Origin: Candidatus Hodarchaeota archaeon
GTDB taxonomy: Archaea > Asgardarchaeota > Heimdallarchaeia > Hodarchaeales > Hodarchaeaceae
Direction: 5' to 3'
Assembly: GCA_016839785.1 (NCBI GenBank)
Contig: JAEOTQ010000202.1
Location: 1-54,512, forward strand
DNA: 54,512 nucleotides
Both the position numbers and the translations under genes were made by a program. The notes under the pieces are model-generated. The model had not been told where the DNA came from, ran no database searches, and saw only the letters and a list, made by a program, of their open reading frames with translations. Below are positions 44,209 to 52,158 of the stretch, piece by piece. Numbering within the stretch: position 1 is the first letter of the stretch; each line of letters begins with the position of its first letter.

Positions 44209-45840
44209 GTTTACCTTTTCCTTCTTCTGTACACCATTATTGAGACAAGGGTCATAGTATTCAGTAGGATATTCGAAAATCCTGAAGTTATTTGTGTTAT
44301 TTGAGAGGTTGTAGTTGTAGCAGTAGTAGTGGTAGTAGTAGTAGACGACGGCGTGGAAGTCTTTTCTTTGATAACACTAATCATTAAATTATTTACAACG
44401 TAATTACCAAATTCATCGTAGACTGTTAATTTTAGGAGATAATTTCCAATTGAAAATCCGTTAAAGCTAATCGAAATGGAATTCTTCTGCAGATATGCAG
44501 TTTGTAACTCGACACCGTCTAGAAATATTGAATACGAAGATGGATGTTCCTCATTTATTGACCAATTTACAATTACCTGATCATTTTCATATACTGTAAC
44601 TAAATCTACAGCATCTATTATCACAGGAGGTTGAGTATCATTTTCATTTACTGGAAAAGTAATATAATTTGTATATGCCATTTCCACAATCCAATCCTGC
44701 TCTGATGGTGAGCGATCCATTTCTAGTTTTTCATCCCATTCGGGAATATTTGGAGGATTCAAAGATTCATTATACGCTATATACACATAGTCCCAATCAA
44801 TAGTTGCCTGATAACTCCTTGACCATAATACACCAAAACGAACTTCATTTAATGATTCTCTCTCGTCAGCTCTACGTTGGGTCGTCCAAGGTCCTCCTAA
44901 AGATTGATTATCCACATAAACATTTAAATCTCCCGAAAGAGCTGTTATACGATAGGTGTGCCATTGGGAGGCATTAAAAGAATCGTTATCGTTCCATCTG
45001 AAATATTGGTAAGTAGCATATTCAACATCGATAAAATGGTGGCCAATAGATACTATGAACCAATCTACACCATCTGACACATAAATCCCCATTGGTCCAT
45101 GAACACCCTCTAAATCTTCAATAAGCCGTGATCTAATGTCGATAGTAATTCCATCATCTCGGAAAATTGAACCTGGTTTGTAATAATTACAACTAAGATC
45201 TGAATGATCAATCATCCTCATAAAATCCTCGGTCTCTTCATTTATGTCTTGAGAACCACTTGAATTTTCGCTAGTCTCTATGATCCCAACATAAGAGAAG
45301 GAGAGGATTACTAATACTCCTAACAGAAAAATTCTTTTCATTGATTTCACCCACTTATGTTACAATATGTTCTACAACACCATATTAAAACTCTTATTCC
45401 AGATTCAGGGATCACACTATTGGACATTTTGAACAATTGTGGCGATACCAACCCCTCCGCCCCCACATAGAGTTTGAATACCGTAACGTTGGTTCGTATT
45501 AACAAGAAAATGTACCATATTAGTGAAGAATTGAACTCCAGACGAACCAATCGGATAACCAATTGCAATTGCTCCTCCATAAGGATTTACTCTTGGATCA
45601 TCAAATGAATAGTCAAAATGCTTAGCAAACGCCAAACAGGGAGAAGCAAATGCTTCATTGGGTTCTATACAATGCATATCAGCCATCGTCAAATCTCCTG
45701 CCCTAGTTAAAGCTCGTTCCATGGCAGGAATGGGTCCAGTAAGCATTAATTGTGGATCGTCCCCAGCTACAGATGTCGATAAGACTTTAACAAAAGGTTT
45801 GAGTCCCAATTCATCTGCTTTCTCTCGTGCCATTAACATC
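44130..45840. repeat. Segmental duplication, copy A
   Basis: From about 44130 to 45840 this DNA matches about 49450-51205. It contains, in order, the prolyl oligopeptidase remnant, a secreted lectin-like gene and the 3' third of a thiolase gene. The match ends sharply at gccattaacat (45829-45839), after which copy A continues into the WD40 hydrolase gene and copy B into the intact thiolase. Left boundary is approximate. Confidence 0.8.
44211..45350 (-). CDS. Secreted lectin-like protein with Thr-rich stalk and sorting tail, copy A
   Basis: A 379-residue predicted surface protein. A signal peptide (RIFLLGVLVILSFSYVG) is followed by a jelly-roll-like domain at about 40-215 (TIDIRSRL, VDWFIVSIGHH, WHTYRITALSGDLNVYVDNQ), as in laminin-G/concanavalin folds. 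An Ig-like domain at about 235-330 follows, then a Thr-rich stalk and SGFSNILL plus a helix and YRRRKR. That tail resembles archaeal PGF-CTERM-type sorting signals. The protein at 49538 is a close paralogue (roughly three quarters identical by eye). It is probably a glycan-binding cell-surface protein; the ligand is unknown. Confidence 0.75.
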   Translation of the reverse strand: MKSMKRIFLLGVLVILSFSYVGIIETSENSSGSQDINEETEDFMRMIDHSDLSCNYYKPGSIFRDDGITIDIRSRLIEDLEGVHGPMGIYVSDGVDWFIVSIGHHFIDVEYATYQYFRWNDNDSFNASQWHTYRITALSGDLNVYVDNQSLGGPWTTQRRADERESLNEVRFGVLWSRSYQATIDWDYVYIAYNESLNPPNIPEWDEKLEMDRSPSEQDWIVEMAYTNYITFPVNENDTQPPVIIDAVDLVTVYENDQVIVNWSINEEHPSSYSIFLDGVELQTAYLQKNSISISFNGFSIGNYLLKLTVYDEFGNYVVNNLMISVIKEKTSTPSSTTTTTTTATTTTSQITQITSGFSNILLNTMTLVSIMVYRRRKR

Positions 45841-45842
45841 AC
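45417..45842 (-). pseudogene. Thiolase 3' fragment
   Basis: A 141-codon open frame nearly identical to the last third of the thiolase at 50792-52078 (residues about 288-428). It lacks the first two thirds and the catalytic Cys108, and the catalytic His of IAIGHPIGSSG has become Tyr (IAIGYPIGSSG). It cannot be an active thiolase. It begins exactly at the junction of the duplicated segment with the WD40 hydrolase gene. Translation, if any, would give a non-functional piece. Confidence 0.85.
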
Positions 45843-48124
45843 GAAATCTTTCTTTTTTTTCTAAATATAATCAGTAGTATGAGAAGTGGAATAATAAAAG
45901 TCATTCCTGGAACACTAGATTCAGTCATATCAGGAGATGATGGATATGAAGTAGATGATGGATATGAAGTAGATGATGGATATGAGCTATTAATAACAGA
46001 AGAAATATCTGTAGTTACGGAGATACTCGAAGAACTACTTATAATATCTGGTTCAATAATCGCAGGCAGAATGTTTACTTGTATAAGATAAGCAGCAAAA
46101 TCACATTCGGTAAATACTACCACTAAATCAAGTTTAGGATGTATGTAGATATAATGCCCATTAAGACCTGATGCATAATAATGATCTGGTTCTATCCACC
46201 ATTGATACCCATATCCCGTACTACTATTGATTGATCTTTGTACCCACTCCTTTGAAATGATTTGGTGTCCATTCAGACTACCATTGTTCAGGTAAAGGTA
46301 ACCAAATCTTGCTAAGTTACGCGGTGAAAGAAATAGATTTGAGTGGCCTCTATTTATCCCATTACGGTCAGTATCCCAGGTAACTTCGTCTTCTTTTATT
46401 CCTAGGGGATCAAACAAATTCTTTTGGGCAAATTCCAATGTAGATTGCCCTGTTACTCTATTAATTATTGCTGAAAGAAGATGAGACGCTCCAGAACAGT
46501 ATTCGAACTTTTCACCAGGTTTAGATTCCATAGGTTTATCAAGAATATACTGAATACTATTATTACTGTCAAGCATTTGGTCTGCAAGATCTCCTGGCCC
46601 TTCATACCCAATAGCATGTTCTGGCCAATCAAGACCAGTTCTCATCCTTAGTAAATGTTCTATTGTCATTTCTGACTTCCAAACACTCATATTTTTGAAT
46701 GTAAATTCAGGGAAAAAATCGATTACTTTTTCGTTTACGCTGAGAATAAATCCTTTATCAATTGCAATTCCTATCAAAGCTGATGTAAAACTTTTCGTAA
46801 CCGAATGTGTCTGATGCGGGTCTTCCATTATGTAGTGATGGCCGCTCTCATTATAGTATTTTTCTCCTACAATAACTCCATGCCTCATAATAATCATACC
46901 ATGTGCCTCATATCCATAAACTTCCGCTAGTCTTCTATATAACGCTTTAAGCTTGGTACTATCCATTCCCTGTTCTTCGGGTAATGAGGATGGCCAATCA
47001 TTAGAATTTTCTTCAAATGATCCGATATTGCCCCAAAGCTTTACTCTCCAGTCCCAGCTTCCTGAAAGCAATGTTAATCCATCCTTAGAATAATCCAAGG
47101 AAGTTATAACATTAGTATGTCCTATCAGGGTTTTTATTACTACTCCTGTAGATATATTCCATAAAAAAATACTTGCATTATATTGATCATATAAGTCTAA
47201 ACTCTCATCAAAATATCCCGATGCAAGAATTTCACCATCTGGTGAAAAATCCAAGCTGTGGAATTCATTGTTGCCAATTAAAGTTTTAAAGAGTAAACCT
47301 GTTGTAATATTCCACAAATTTATAGAACCATCCTCACTAGCAGAGGCTAGGATTTGACTGTCAGGAGAAAATTGAACTGTCTTAACCGATTCTGAATGAT
47401 TTGAGAACATCTGTCGTAATGACCGTGTAGATACATTCCAAAGTTTAACGTTTCCATTTTCATCTCCCGAAGCTAATAAGGAACCGTTAGGAGAATAATT
47501 TAAGCTATTAATAGAGGAAGAATGTTCCCCTAGGAGTAATTCTTCTTCACTTACAATGTTCCATTCTTTAATCCAAGATATTCCATCTAAAGAATTCTCA
47601 GCATATGCTATCACATTATCATTCAATGAAAAGGTAGCACCCCAGTACCAGCTGCCAATTTTTTCATATTTTTTAATGAATGATCCAGAAGTGACATTCC
47701 AGACGTGGAGTGATGTTTCTAGTGACCAATCTCCCCCAGGAGGAGATCTGAACCAATAATATCCACTGGTAACTAACAATGAACCATTTGGAGAGAACGA
47801 AACGGAATTGACTACTATATATTTTTGATGTCTTAAGAGATGAATTATTTCACCAGTTGATGCATTCCATATTCTAACCGTACCATCACAAGCTGCTGAG
47901 GCTATTACTGAATCATCAGGAGAAAAAATAGCTCTAAGAACACCATTACCATGACCTAAAAGAGTTTCATGATTATTTGTGAAATCATGATATATATGCA
48001 TTTTTTGCCAAGGGTTCAGTTTTAATTCGTCCTGTGAACCATTTAGAAATATCGACTCGTTCTCGTAGAGGAGTAGACAAATAATTATTATAATAACGTA
48101 TGAAGAAAATCTGAAATGCATCAT
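45839..48124 (-). CDS. Secreted WD40-propeller / class C beta-lactamase-like fusion
   Basis: A 761-residue predicted surface protein. A signal peptide (YVIIIIICLLLYENESIF) is followed by seven WD40 repeats to about residue 365 (VRIWNAS, LHVWNVT, IKEWNIV, VKLWNVS, INLWNIT, IFLWNIS, VKLWGNI), enough for one propeller. A serine-hydrolase domain of the class C beta-lactamase/esterase family follows. It has SVTK (SxxK) at about 441-444, the Tyr motif YCSGASH and GLNGHY where others have HxG. A Ser/Tyr/Pro-rich linker leads to VPGMTFIIPLLILLIIF and KKRK, a sorting-type anchor. The substrate may be a peptide, ester or lactam. Its TGA stop lies at the edge of the duplicated segment. Confidence 0.8.
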   Translation of the reverse strand: MMHFRFSSYVIIIIICLLLYENESIFLNGSQDELKLNPWQKMHIYHDFTNNHETLLGHGNGVLRAIFSPDDSVIASAACDGTVRIWNASTGEIIHLLRHQKYIVVNSVSFSPNGSLLVTSGYYWFRSPPGGDWSLETSLHVWNVTSGSFIKKYEKIGSWYWGATFSLNDNVIAYAENSLDGISWIKEWNIVSEEELLLGEHSSSINSLNYSPNGSLLASGDENGNVKLWNVSTRSLRQMFSNHSESVKTVQFSPDSQILASASEDGSINLWNITTGLLFKTLIGNNEFHSLDFSPDGEILASGYFDESLDLYDQYNASIFLWNISTGVVIKTLIGHTNVITSLDYSKDGLTLLSGSWDWRVKLWGNIGSFEENSNDWPSSLPEEQGMDSTKLKALYRRLAEVYGYEAHGMIIMRHGVIVGEKYYNESGHHYIMEDPHQTHSVTKSFTSALIGIAIDKGFILSVNEKVIDFFPEFTFKNMSVWKSEMTIEHLLRMRTGLDWPEHAIGYEGPGDLADQMLDSNNSIQYILDKPMESKPGEKFEYCSGASHLLSAIINRVTGQSTLEFAQKNLFDPLGIKEDEVTWDTDRNGINRGHSNLFLSPRNLARFGYLYLNNGSLNGHQIISKEWVQRSINSSTGYGYQWWIEPDHYYASGLNGHYIYIHPKLDLVVVFTECDFAAYLIQVNILPAIIEPDIISSSSSISVTTDISSVINSSYPSSTSYPSSTSYPSSPDMTESSVPGMTFIIPLLILLIIFRKKRKIS
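45936..45986. repeat. 18-base tandem repeat in the linker of the WD40 hydrolase gene
   Basis: gatgatggatatgaagta is repeated twice and then partly a third time (45936-45953, 45954-45971, 45972-45986). It encodes SYPSST-type linker units on the minus strand. Such short in-frame repeats can lengthen or shorten by slippage. Confidence 0.75.
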
Positions 48125-48148
48125 GATCTTCTAATTCGAGCAAAAATA

Positions 48149-48158
48149 CTTTTATAAG
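48149..48158. promoter_or_regulatory. Shared TATA element between two divergent genes
   Basis: cttttataag is nearly palindromic, so it reads as a TATA box on both strands. Its centre is about 26 bases from the ATG of the regulator at 48180 (+) and about 30 from the ATG of the WD40 hydrolase gene at 48124 (-). The gap between the two genes is only 55 bases. One TATA element could serve both leaderless-style transcripts. Confidence 0.5.
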
Positions 48159-48179
48159 AGTTGCGCATGTGGCAAATTA

Positions 48180-49295
48180 ATGCAAAAAAACCTAGATATA
48201 AAAGACTATCAAATAGTCAAAGCTTTGTTTGAACATGGTTTTAATTCTTCCAGTCGTTTTTTAAGTAAGAAATTAAACATTCCAGATAGAACCATAAGCT
48301 TTCGGATAAAAAAAATGAAGGAAAATGGTTTATTGCAAGCTTACCCTTTAATGCACGAACGACGGCTTGGATTAGGTGATTGTTGTATTGTCATTCAAGA
48401 ATCGGAGCACTTCAAATCAAGTTCCCTTTTCAAAATATTAGAAGAAATTCCTTATTTCTATCTTATCTCATCAACATATGGAAGATTTAATGGTATTTTA
48501 TGCTATTGCGTCTATTCTTTGAAATCAAAGCATCCTAGAGAATTTATTCGCCAATTAAAATTAGAGGGACTAATAAAGAATTTCTGGATCGTAGAGATTC
48601 GAGAACATATTGTATGTGAACCTTTCCTTGAGTATTTTGATGTAGAGCGAAGGAAATGGATTTGGAATTGGAAAGACTGGAAAAAGGGTATTAGTACAAA
48701 ACTGAAACAAGAAAGGAAAAAAAAGACCAAATTTAATTTGGATTTCACTCCAGAAATTATTGATTTTAAGGAAATTGATGTAGAGATTTTGAGACTAATC
48801 AAACAAGTCCAGCATGAGGAAACAGGAAGATTAACTCACTCTGAAATTGCTCAAAGACTTGGAACATCTACATACATCATTAAAAAACGAATTCAACATC
48901 TTTCCACAAGCGGAGTGATAAAACATTACCTGATTAATTTTTTCTCTCCTCAGGAAGGCGATATCCTTTTTATTTTTCTTTTTATGGAAATATCCAACTC
49001 AGATTTCAGTGACAATCTCCTTGAGCTACTTTCTGAATTACCTTTTCAGGTAGATTTCTTCCTAGAAACTAAAACTAAGATTTGTTGTTATCTTCGTCTA
49101 TCTGCACAAGATTGGACTGCTTTCTTAGGATGTTTTGAAATAATAAAGGATCAACTTAGAGATTATTTCTTCCAAATTGTCCCACACTACTATAATGAAC
49201 GGCACCATCTTTTTAATGCTTATAATCAGAAAAACAAACAGTGGGAAACGCCTTTCGATCTTTATATTCCTTTAATTTCCAAAAAAGAAGGATAA
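48180..49295 (+). CDS. Double winged-helix regulator (Lrp/AsnC-like), second paralogue
   Basis: A 371-residue predicted transcription regulator. The first HTH is at about residues 6-50 (FEHGFNSSSRFLSKKLNIPD and RTISFRIKKMKENGLL). The second is at about 205-255 (LTHSEIAQRLGTSTYIIKKR). Each is followed by a beta/alpha half with hydrophobic strands, as in the 585 gene. A basic linker (KLKQERKKKTKFN) lies between the halves. It is divergent from the secreted WD40 hydrolase gene and shares its putative TATA box, so it may control that gene as well as itself. The ATG at 48180 is supported by the TATA box 26 bases before it. Confidence 0.72.
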   Translation: MQKNLDIKDYQIVKALFEHGFNSSSRFLSKKLNIPDRTISFRIKKMKENGLLQAYPLMHERRLGLGDCCIVIQESEHFKSSSLFKILEEIPYFYLISSTYGRFNGILCYCVYSLKSKHPREFIRQLKLEGLIKNFWIVEIREHIVCEPFLEYFDVERRKWIWNWKDWKKGISTKLKQERKKKTKFNLDFTPEIIDFKEIDVEILRLIKQVQHEETGRLTHSEIAQRLGTSTYIIKKRIQHLSTSGVIKHYLINFFSPQEGDILFIFLFMEISNSDFSDNLLELLSELPFQVDFFLETKTKICCYLRLSAQDWTAFLGCFEIIKDQLRDYFFQIVPHYYNERHHLFNAYNQKNKQWETPFDLYIPLISKKEG

Positions 49296-49350
49296 GATAA
49301 AACTTGGGTTTTATGACCAAGTTTGTATCCCTATCGTATTATTAAAAGAC

Positions 49351-49541
49351 ACTTTCAACAACAGTAGCGACCCTGTCATGCCTTAAAGATGACAGCTTTA
49401 CTGCAAAATCTACCTAATATCCAACAACCGATATTACTTCTTGTAGACTCAGTTGCTGGTCATGGTGCAGGTAGACCTTTAGATAAAGTAATAAGAGATA
49501 GTACACGTTTCTTATCCTTTTTCCAATGGAAACTAAATTAA
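49351..49541 (+). pseudogene. Prolyl oligopeptidase C-terminal remnant, copy B
   Basis: From ATG 49389 the frame gives 50 codons to TAA 49539-49541: MTALLQNLPNIQQPILLLVD, then SVAGHGAGRPLDKVIR, then DSTRFLSFFQWKLN. This is the C-terminus of an S9A prolyl oligopeptidase, including the catalytic His of the AGHGAG motif. Upstream in another frame DPVMP is visible, matching the usual DD-x-V-x-P catalytic Asp region, so a few codons have been lost. The rest of the enzyme is missing. It overlaps the stop of the minus-strand lectin-like gene by four bases. Confidence 0.65.
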
Positions 49542-50734
49542 TATCTAGGCACATCCTTTCTTCTTCTATGAATAATGAGAGAGGAAAGGGTAATTGCAAA
49601 TAGTAGGAAGTTCGAGAATCCTGGAGTAATTATCTGAGAAGTAGTTGACATTGTAGAACTCGTAGAAGTGGTAGTGGTCGTAGAAGTGGTAGTGGTCGTA
49701 GAAGTGGTAGAGGTTGTGGAAGTCGTCGTGGACGATGTTGGAATTGTCTTTTCTACAACAACTATGGTTATCTCGTTTACAATAAAATTCCCAAATTCGT
49801 CGTAAACTGATAAAGACAGGAGATAATTTCCAATAAAAAAACCGTTAAAACTTATTGAAATTTCATTTTTCTGGAGATATGATGTTGTAAGCTCGACACC
49901 ATCTAAAAATATTGAATAAGATGATGGATGTTCCTCAATAATATCCCAATTTACGTCAAACTGCTCATTTTCATATGCAGTTATAATATCTACAGAGTTT
50001 AAAATTACAGGTGAAAGTGAATCATTCTCATTGAATGGAAAAGTAATATAGTTCGTATGAGCCATCTCTGCAATCCAGTCTTGCTTAGATGGTGATCGAT
50101 CCATCTCTAGCTGCTCATCCCATTCTGGTGTATTTGGAGGATTAGTCGATTCATTGTACGCAATATAAACATAGTCCCAATCAATAGTTGCTTGATAGGT
50201 TCTTGACCACAAAACACCAAATCGTACTTCATTTATTGACTCTCTAGAATTTGCTTGACGCTGGGTCGTCCATGGACCACCAATCGATTGATTATCCACA
50301 TATACATACAAATCGCCTGAAAGAGTTGTTAAACGATATGTATGCCATTGGGAAACATCAAAAGATCCATTATCGTTCCAAATATGGTATTGGTAAAGAT
50401 CATATTCAACGTTGAGAAAATGATGGCCAATAGAAACAATGAACCAGTCCACACCATCGGAAATATAGACTGCCATGGGTCCACGAATTCCTTCTAAATC
50501 CTCAACAAGTCGCGATCTAATGTCAATAGTCAATCCCTCATCTCGGAAAATTGAACCTGGCTTGTAATAATTGCAGCTCAGATCTGAATGATCAATCATT
50601 CTCATATAATTCTCTTTCTCCTGGGTCATGTTGTAAGAATTATATAAACTTGAGTTAACATTCCCTATTCCAAGAAATAAAATTGCAAAGATTAGAAATA
50701 TACCTATGAAGAAAATATTTTTCATGTAATTCAC
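49538..50734 (-). CDS. Secreted lectin-like protein with Ser/Thr stalk and sorting tail, copy B
   Basis: A 398-residue paralogue of the 44211 gene with the same order: signal peptide (IFFIGIFLIFAILFLGIG), jelly-roll-like domain (VDWFIVSIGHH, VYVDNQ), Ig-like domain (SYSIFLDGVE), Ser/Thr stalk, then TPGFSNFLLFAITLSSLII and HRRRK. The tail is closer to the PGF-type archaeosortase motif than in copy A. The stalk is longer than in copy A and is encoded by 18-base repeats. It lies 57 bases downstream of the intact thiolase gene, an arrangement that was duplicated as a unit. It is probably a glycan-binding surface protein. Confidence 0.78.
   Translation of the reverse strand: MNYMKNIFFIGIFLIFAILFLGIGNVNSSLYNSYNMTQEKENYMRMIDHSDLSCNYYKPGSIFRDEGLTIDIRSRLVEDLEGIRGPMAVYISDGVDWFIVSIGHHFLNVEYDLYQYHIWNDNGSFDVSQWHTYRLTTLSGDLYVYVDNQSIGGPWTTQRQANSRESINEVRFGVLWSRTYQATIDWDYVYIAYNESTNPPNTPEWDEQLEMDRSPSKQDWIAEMAHTNYITFPFNENDSLSPVILNSVDIITAYENEQFDVNWDIIEEHPSSYSIFLDGVELTTSYLQKNEISISFNGFFIGNYLLSLSVYDEFGNFIVNEITIVVVEKTIPTSSTTTSTTSTTSTTTTTSTTTTTSTSSTMSTTSQIITPGFSNFLLFAITLSSLIIHRRRKDVPRY
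49661..49714. repeat. 18-base tandem repeats encoding the stalk
   Basis: Three consecutive copies of cgtagaagtggtagtggt (49661-49678, 49679-49696, and 49697-49714 with one change) encode Thr/Ser-rich stalk residues on the minus strand. Repeat number probably sets stalk length. Confidence 0.75.
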
Positions 50735-50791
50735 CTAATTTTGTCACATAATCATTAATTTTGCTTTAAAGGAGAGATTATGCTTAATCTT

Positions 50792-52078
50792 TTATTTTGT
50801 CCGCTCTACAACTGTTGCGATACCAACACCACCGCCACCACAAAGAGTTTGGATACCATAACGTTGGTTAGTATTAAGTAGATAATGCACCATATTGGTA
50901 AAGAATTGCACACCAGAGGAACCGATTGGATGACCAATTGCAATTGCACCACCATATGGATTTACCCTTGAATCATTAAACGCATAATCAAAGTGTTTCG
51001 CAAAGGCCAGACATGGTGAGGCAAATGCTTCATTAGGTTCTATACAGTTCATTTCAGCCATGGTTAAATCTCCAGCCCTTGTTAAAGCTCGTTCCATGGC
51101 AGGTATAGGCCCAGTGAGCATTAATTGAGGATCATCCCCCGCAACTGCTGTTGATAACACTTTTACAAAAGGTTTGAGCCCTAATTCATCTGCTTTTTCT
51201 CGTGCCATTAACATTACTGCTGAAGCCCCGTCAGAAATTTGAGACGAATTTCCTGCTGTAACTCTTCCATCTTCACGAAAAACGGGATTTAAGCTTTTCA
51301 TTTGCTCCCAAGCGGTTTCAGGATCATCCAGACATATTTCTCTAATAGTTTGATCCTTTGTTACTGTTTTCGTCTCTGTTGATCCATCAGGCTGTTCAAT
51401 CTCGATTTCAATGGGGATAACCCGTTTTTCATACTCTTGTGTGTTTCTCATACCTTTAGTTGCTTTTTGATGCGACCATATGCCAAATTTATCCATATCT
51501 TCCCTTGTTAGTCCATATTTATCTGCAACTTGTTCTGCTGATTCACCTTGCACAAAGCTCATCCGTTCTTGTAGATCTGACATACGATTTGAAAACTGAG
51601 CATGAATTTGTTCTACATCAATAAAGGTACCTAACTGTATATCAATTCCCATTGAATAATGAGTCAAATTTTCGACTCCCGCGGCAATCATAATATCTCC
51701 ATCCCCAACCTTGATGGCATTCGTACAAGTGTTGATAGCCTGTAATCCTGCATTGCAATAGCGATTCACTGTTGCACCAGCTACAATATCTGGGAGATTT
51801 TTCGCCATTAGTTGGGCAATTCGCGCAATATTCCCTCCTTGATCTCCTATCTGGGATAATATCCCTACTTGAACATCCTCGATTTCATGAGCATCAAAAC
51901 TACTAGATTTTGATTCAACTCTATCTACTAACGATTCTAATACGCTTACCAGCATATCTTGTGATGATGTATTTCTATAATAACCACCAAATTTGTCCAT
52001 TTGTGCACGACTGGATTTTCCTATAGGCAATCTAATTGCTTCTACTACTACGACCTCTCGGATTTCATTTCTCTTCAT
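50792..52078 (-). CDS. Acetyl-CoA acetyltransferase / 3-ketoacyl-CoA thiolase
   Basis: A 428-residue thiolase that joins or cleaves acyl-CoA units in beta-oxidation or acetoacetyl-CoA synthesis. The acyl-binding Cys is Cys108 (NRYCNAGLQAINTC), the catalytic His is in IAIGHPIGSSG, and the second Cys is in LCGGGGVGIA. PNEAFASP, typically NEAF, is present. The length and an insertion at about 220-260 (IEIEIEQPDGSTETKTVTKD) are normal for the FadA/AtoB group. The downstream neighbour is the secreted lectin-like gene, 57 bases away. A 3' fragment of this gene exists at 45417-45842. Confidence 0.9.
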   Translation of the reverse strand: MKRNEIREVVVVEAIRLPIGKSSRAQMDKFGGYYRNTSSQDMLVSVLESLVDRVESKSSSFDAHEIEDVQVGILSQIGDQGGNIARIAQLMAKNLPDIVAGATVNRYCNAGLQAINTCTNAIKVGDGDIMIAAGVENLTHYSMGIDIQLGTFIDVEQIHAQFSNRMSDLQERMSFVQGESAEQVADKYGLTREDMDKFGIWSHQKATKGMRNTQEYEKRVIPIEIEIEQPDGSTETKTVTKDQTIREICLDDPETAWEQMKSLNPVFREDGRVTAGNSSQISDGASAVMLMAREKADELGLKPFVKVLSTAVAGDDPQLMLTGPIPAMERALTRAGDLTMAEMNCIEPNEAFASPCLAFAKHFDYAFNDSRVNPYGGAIAIGHPIGSSGVQFFTNMVHYLLNTNQRYGIQTLCGGGGVGIATVVERTK

Positions 52079-52158
52079 TTATTATCCTCCAACTAGATTT
52101 CAGATTAACCACTTAATGTTGTGGATTTTCTCTTAAGTGTACCCTTACCTTTAAGAGG

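Larger units (their letters stand above)
49450..51205. repeat. Segmental duplication, copy B (probable source)
   Basis: Matches about 44130-45840. This copy keeps the intact thiolase gene beyond the homology end at about 51205 and a better-preserved prolyl oligopeptidase remnant, so it is probably the source. Boundaries are approximate. Confidence 0.8.

Noticed and set aside
44014..44304. 96-codon plus-strand open frame
   Set aside because: It overlaps the lectin-like gene on the other strand; only its middle has protein similarity, to prolyl oligopeptidase, so it is annotated as a remnant.
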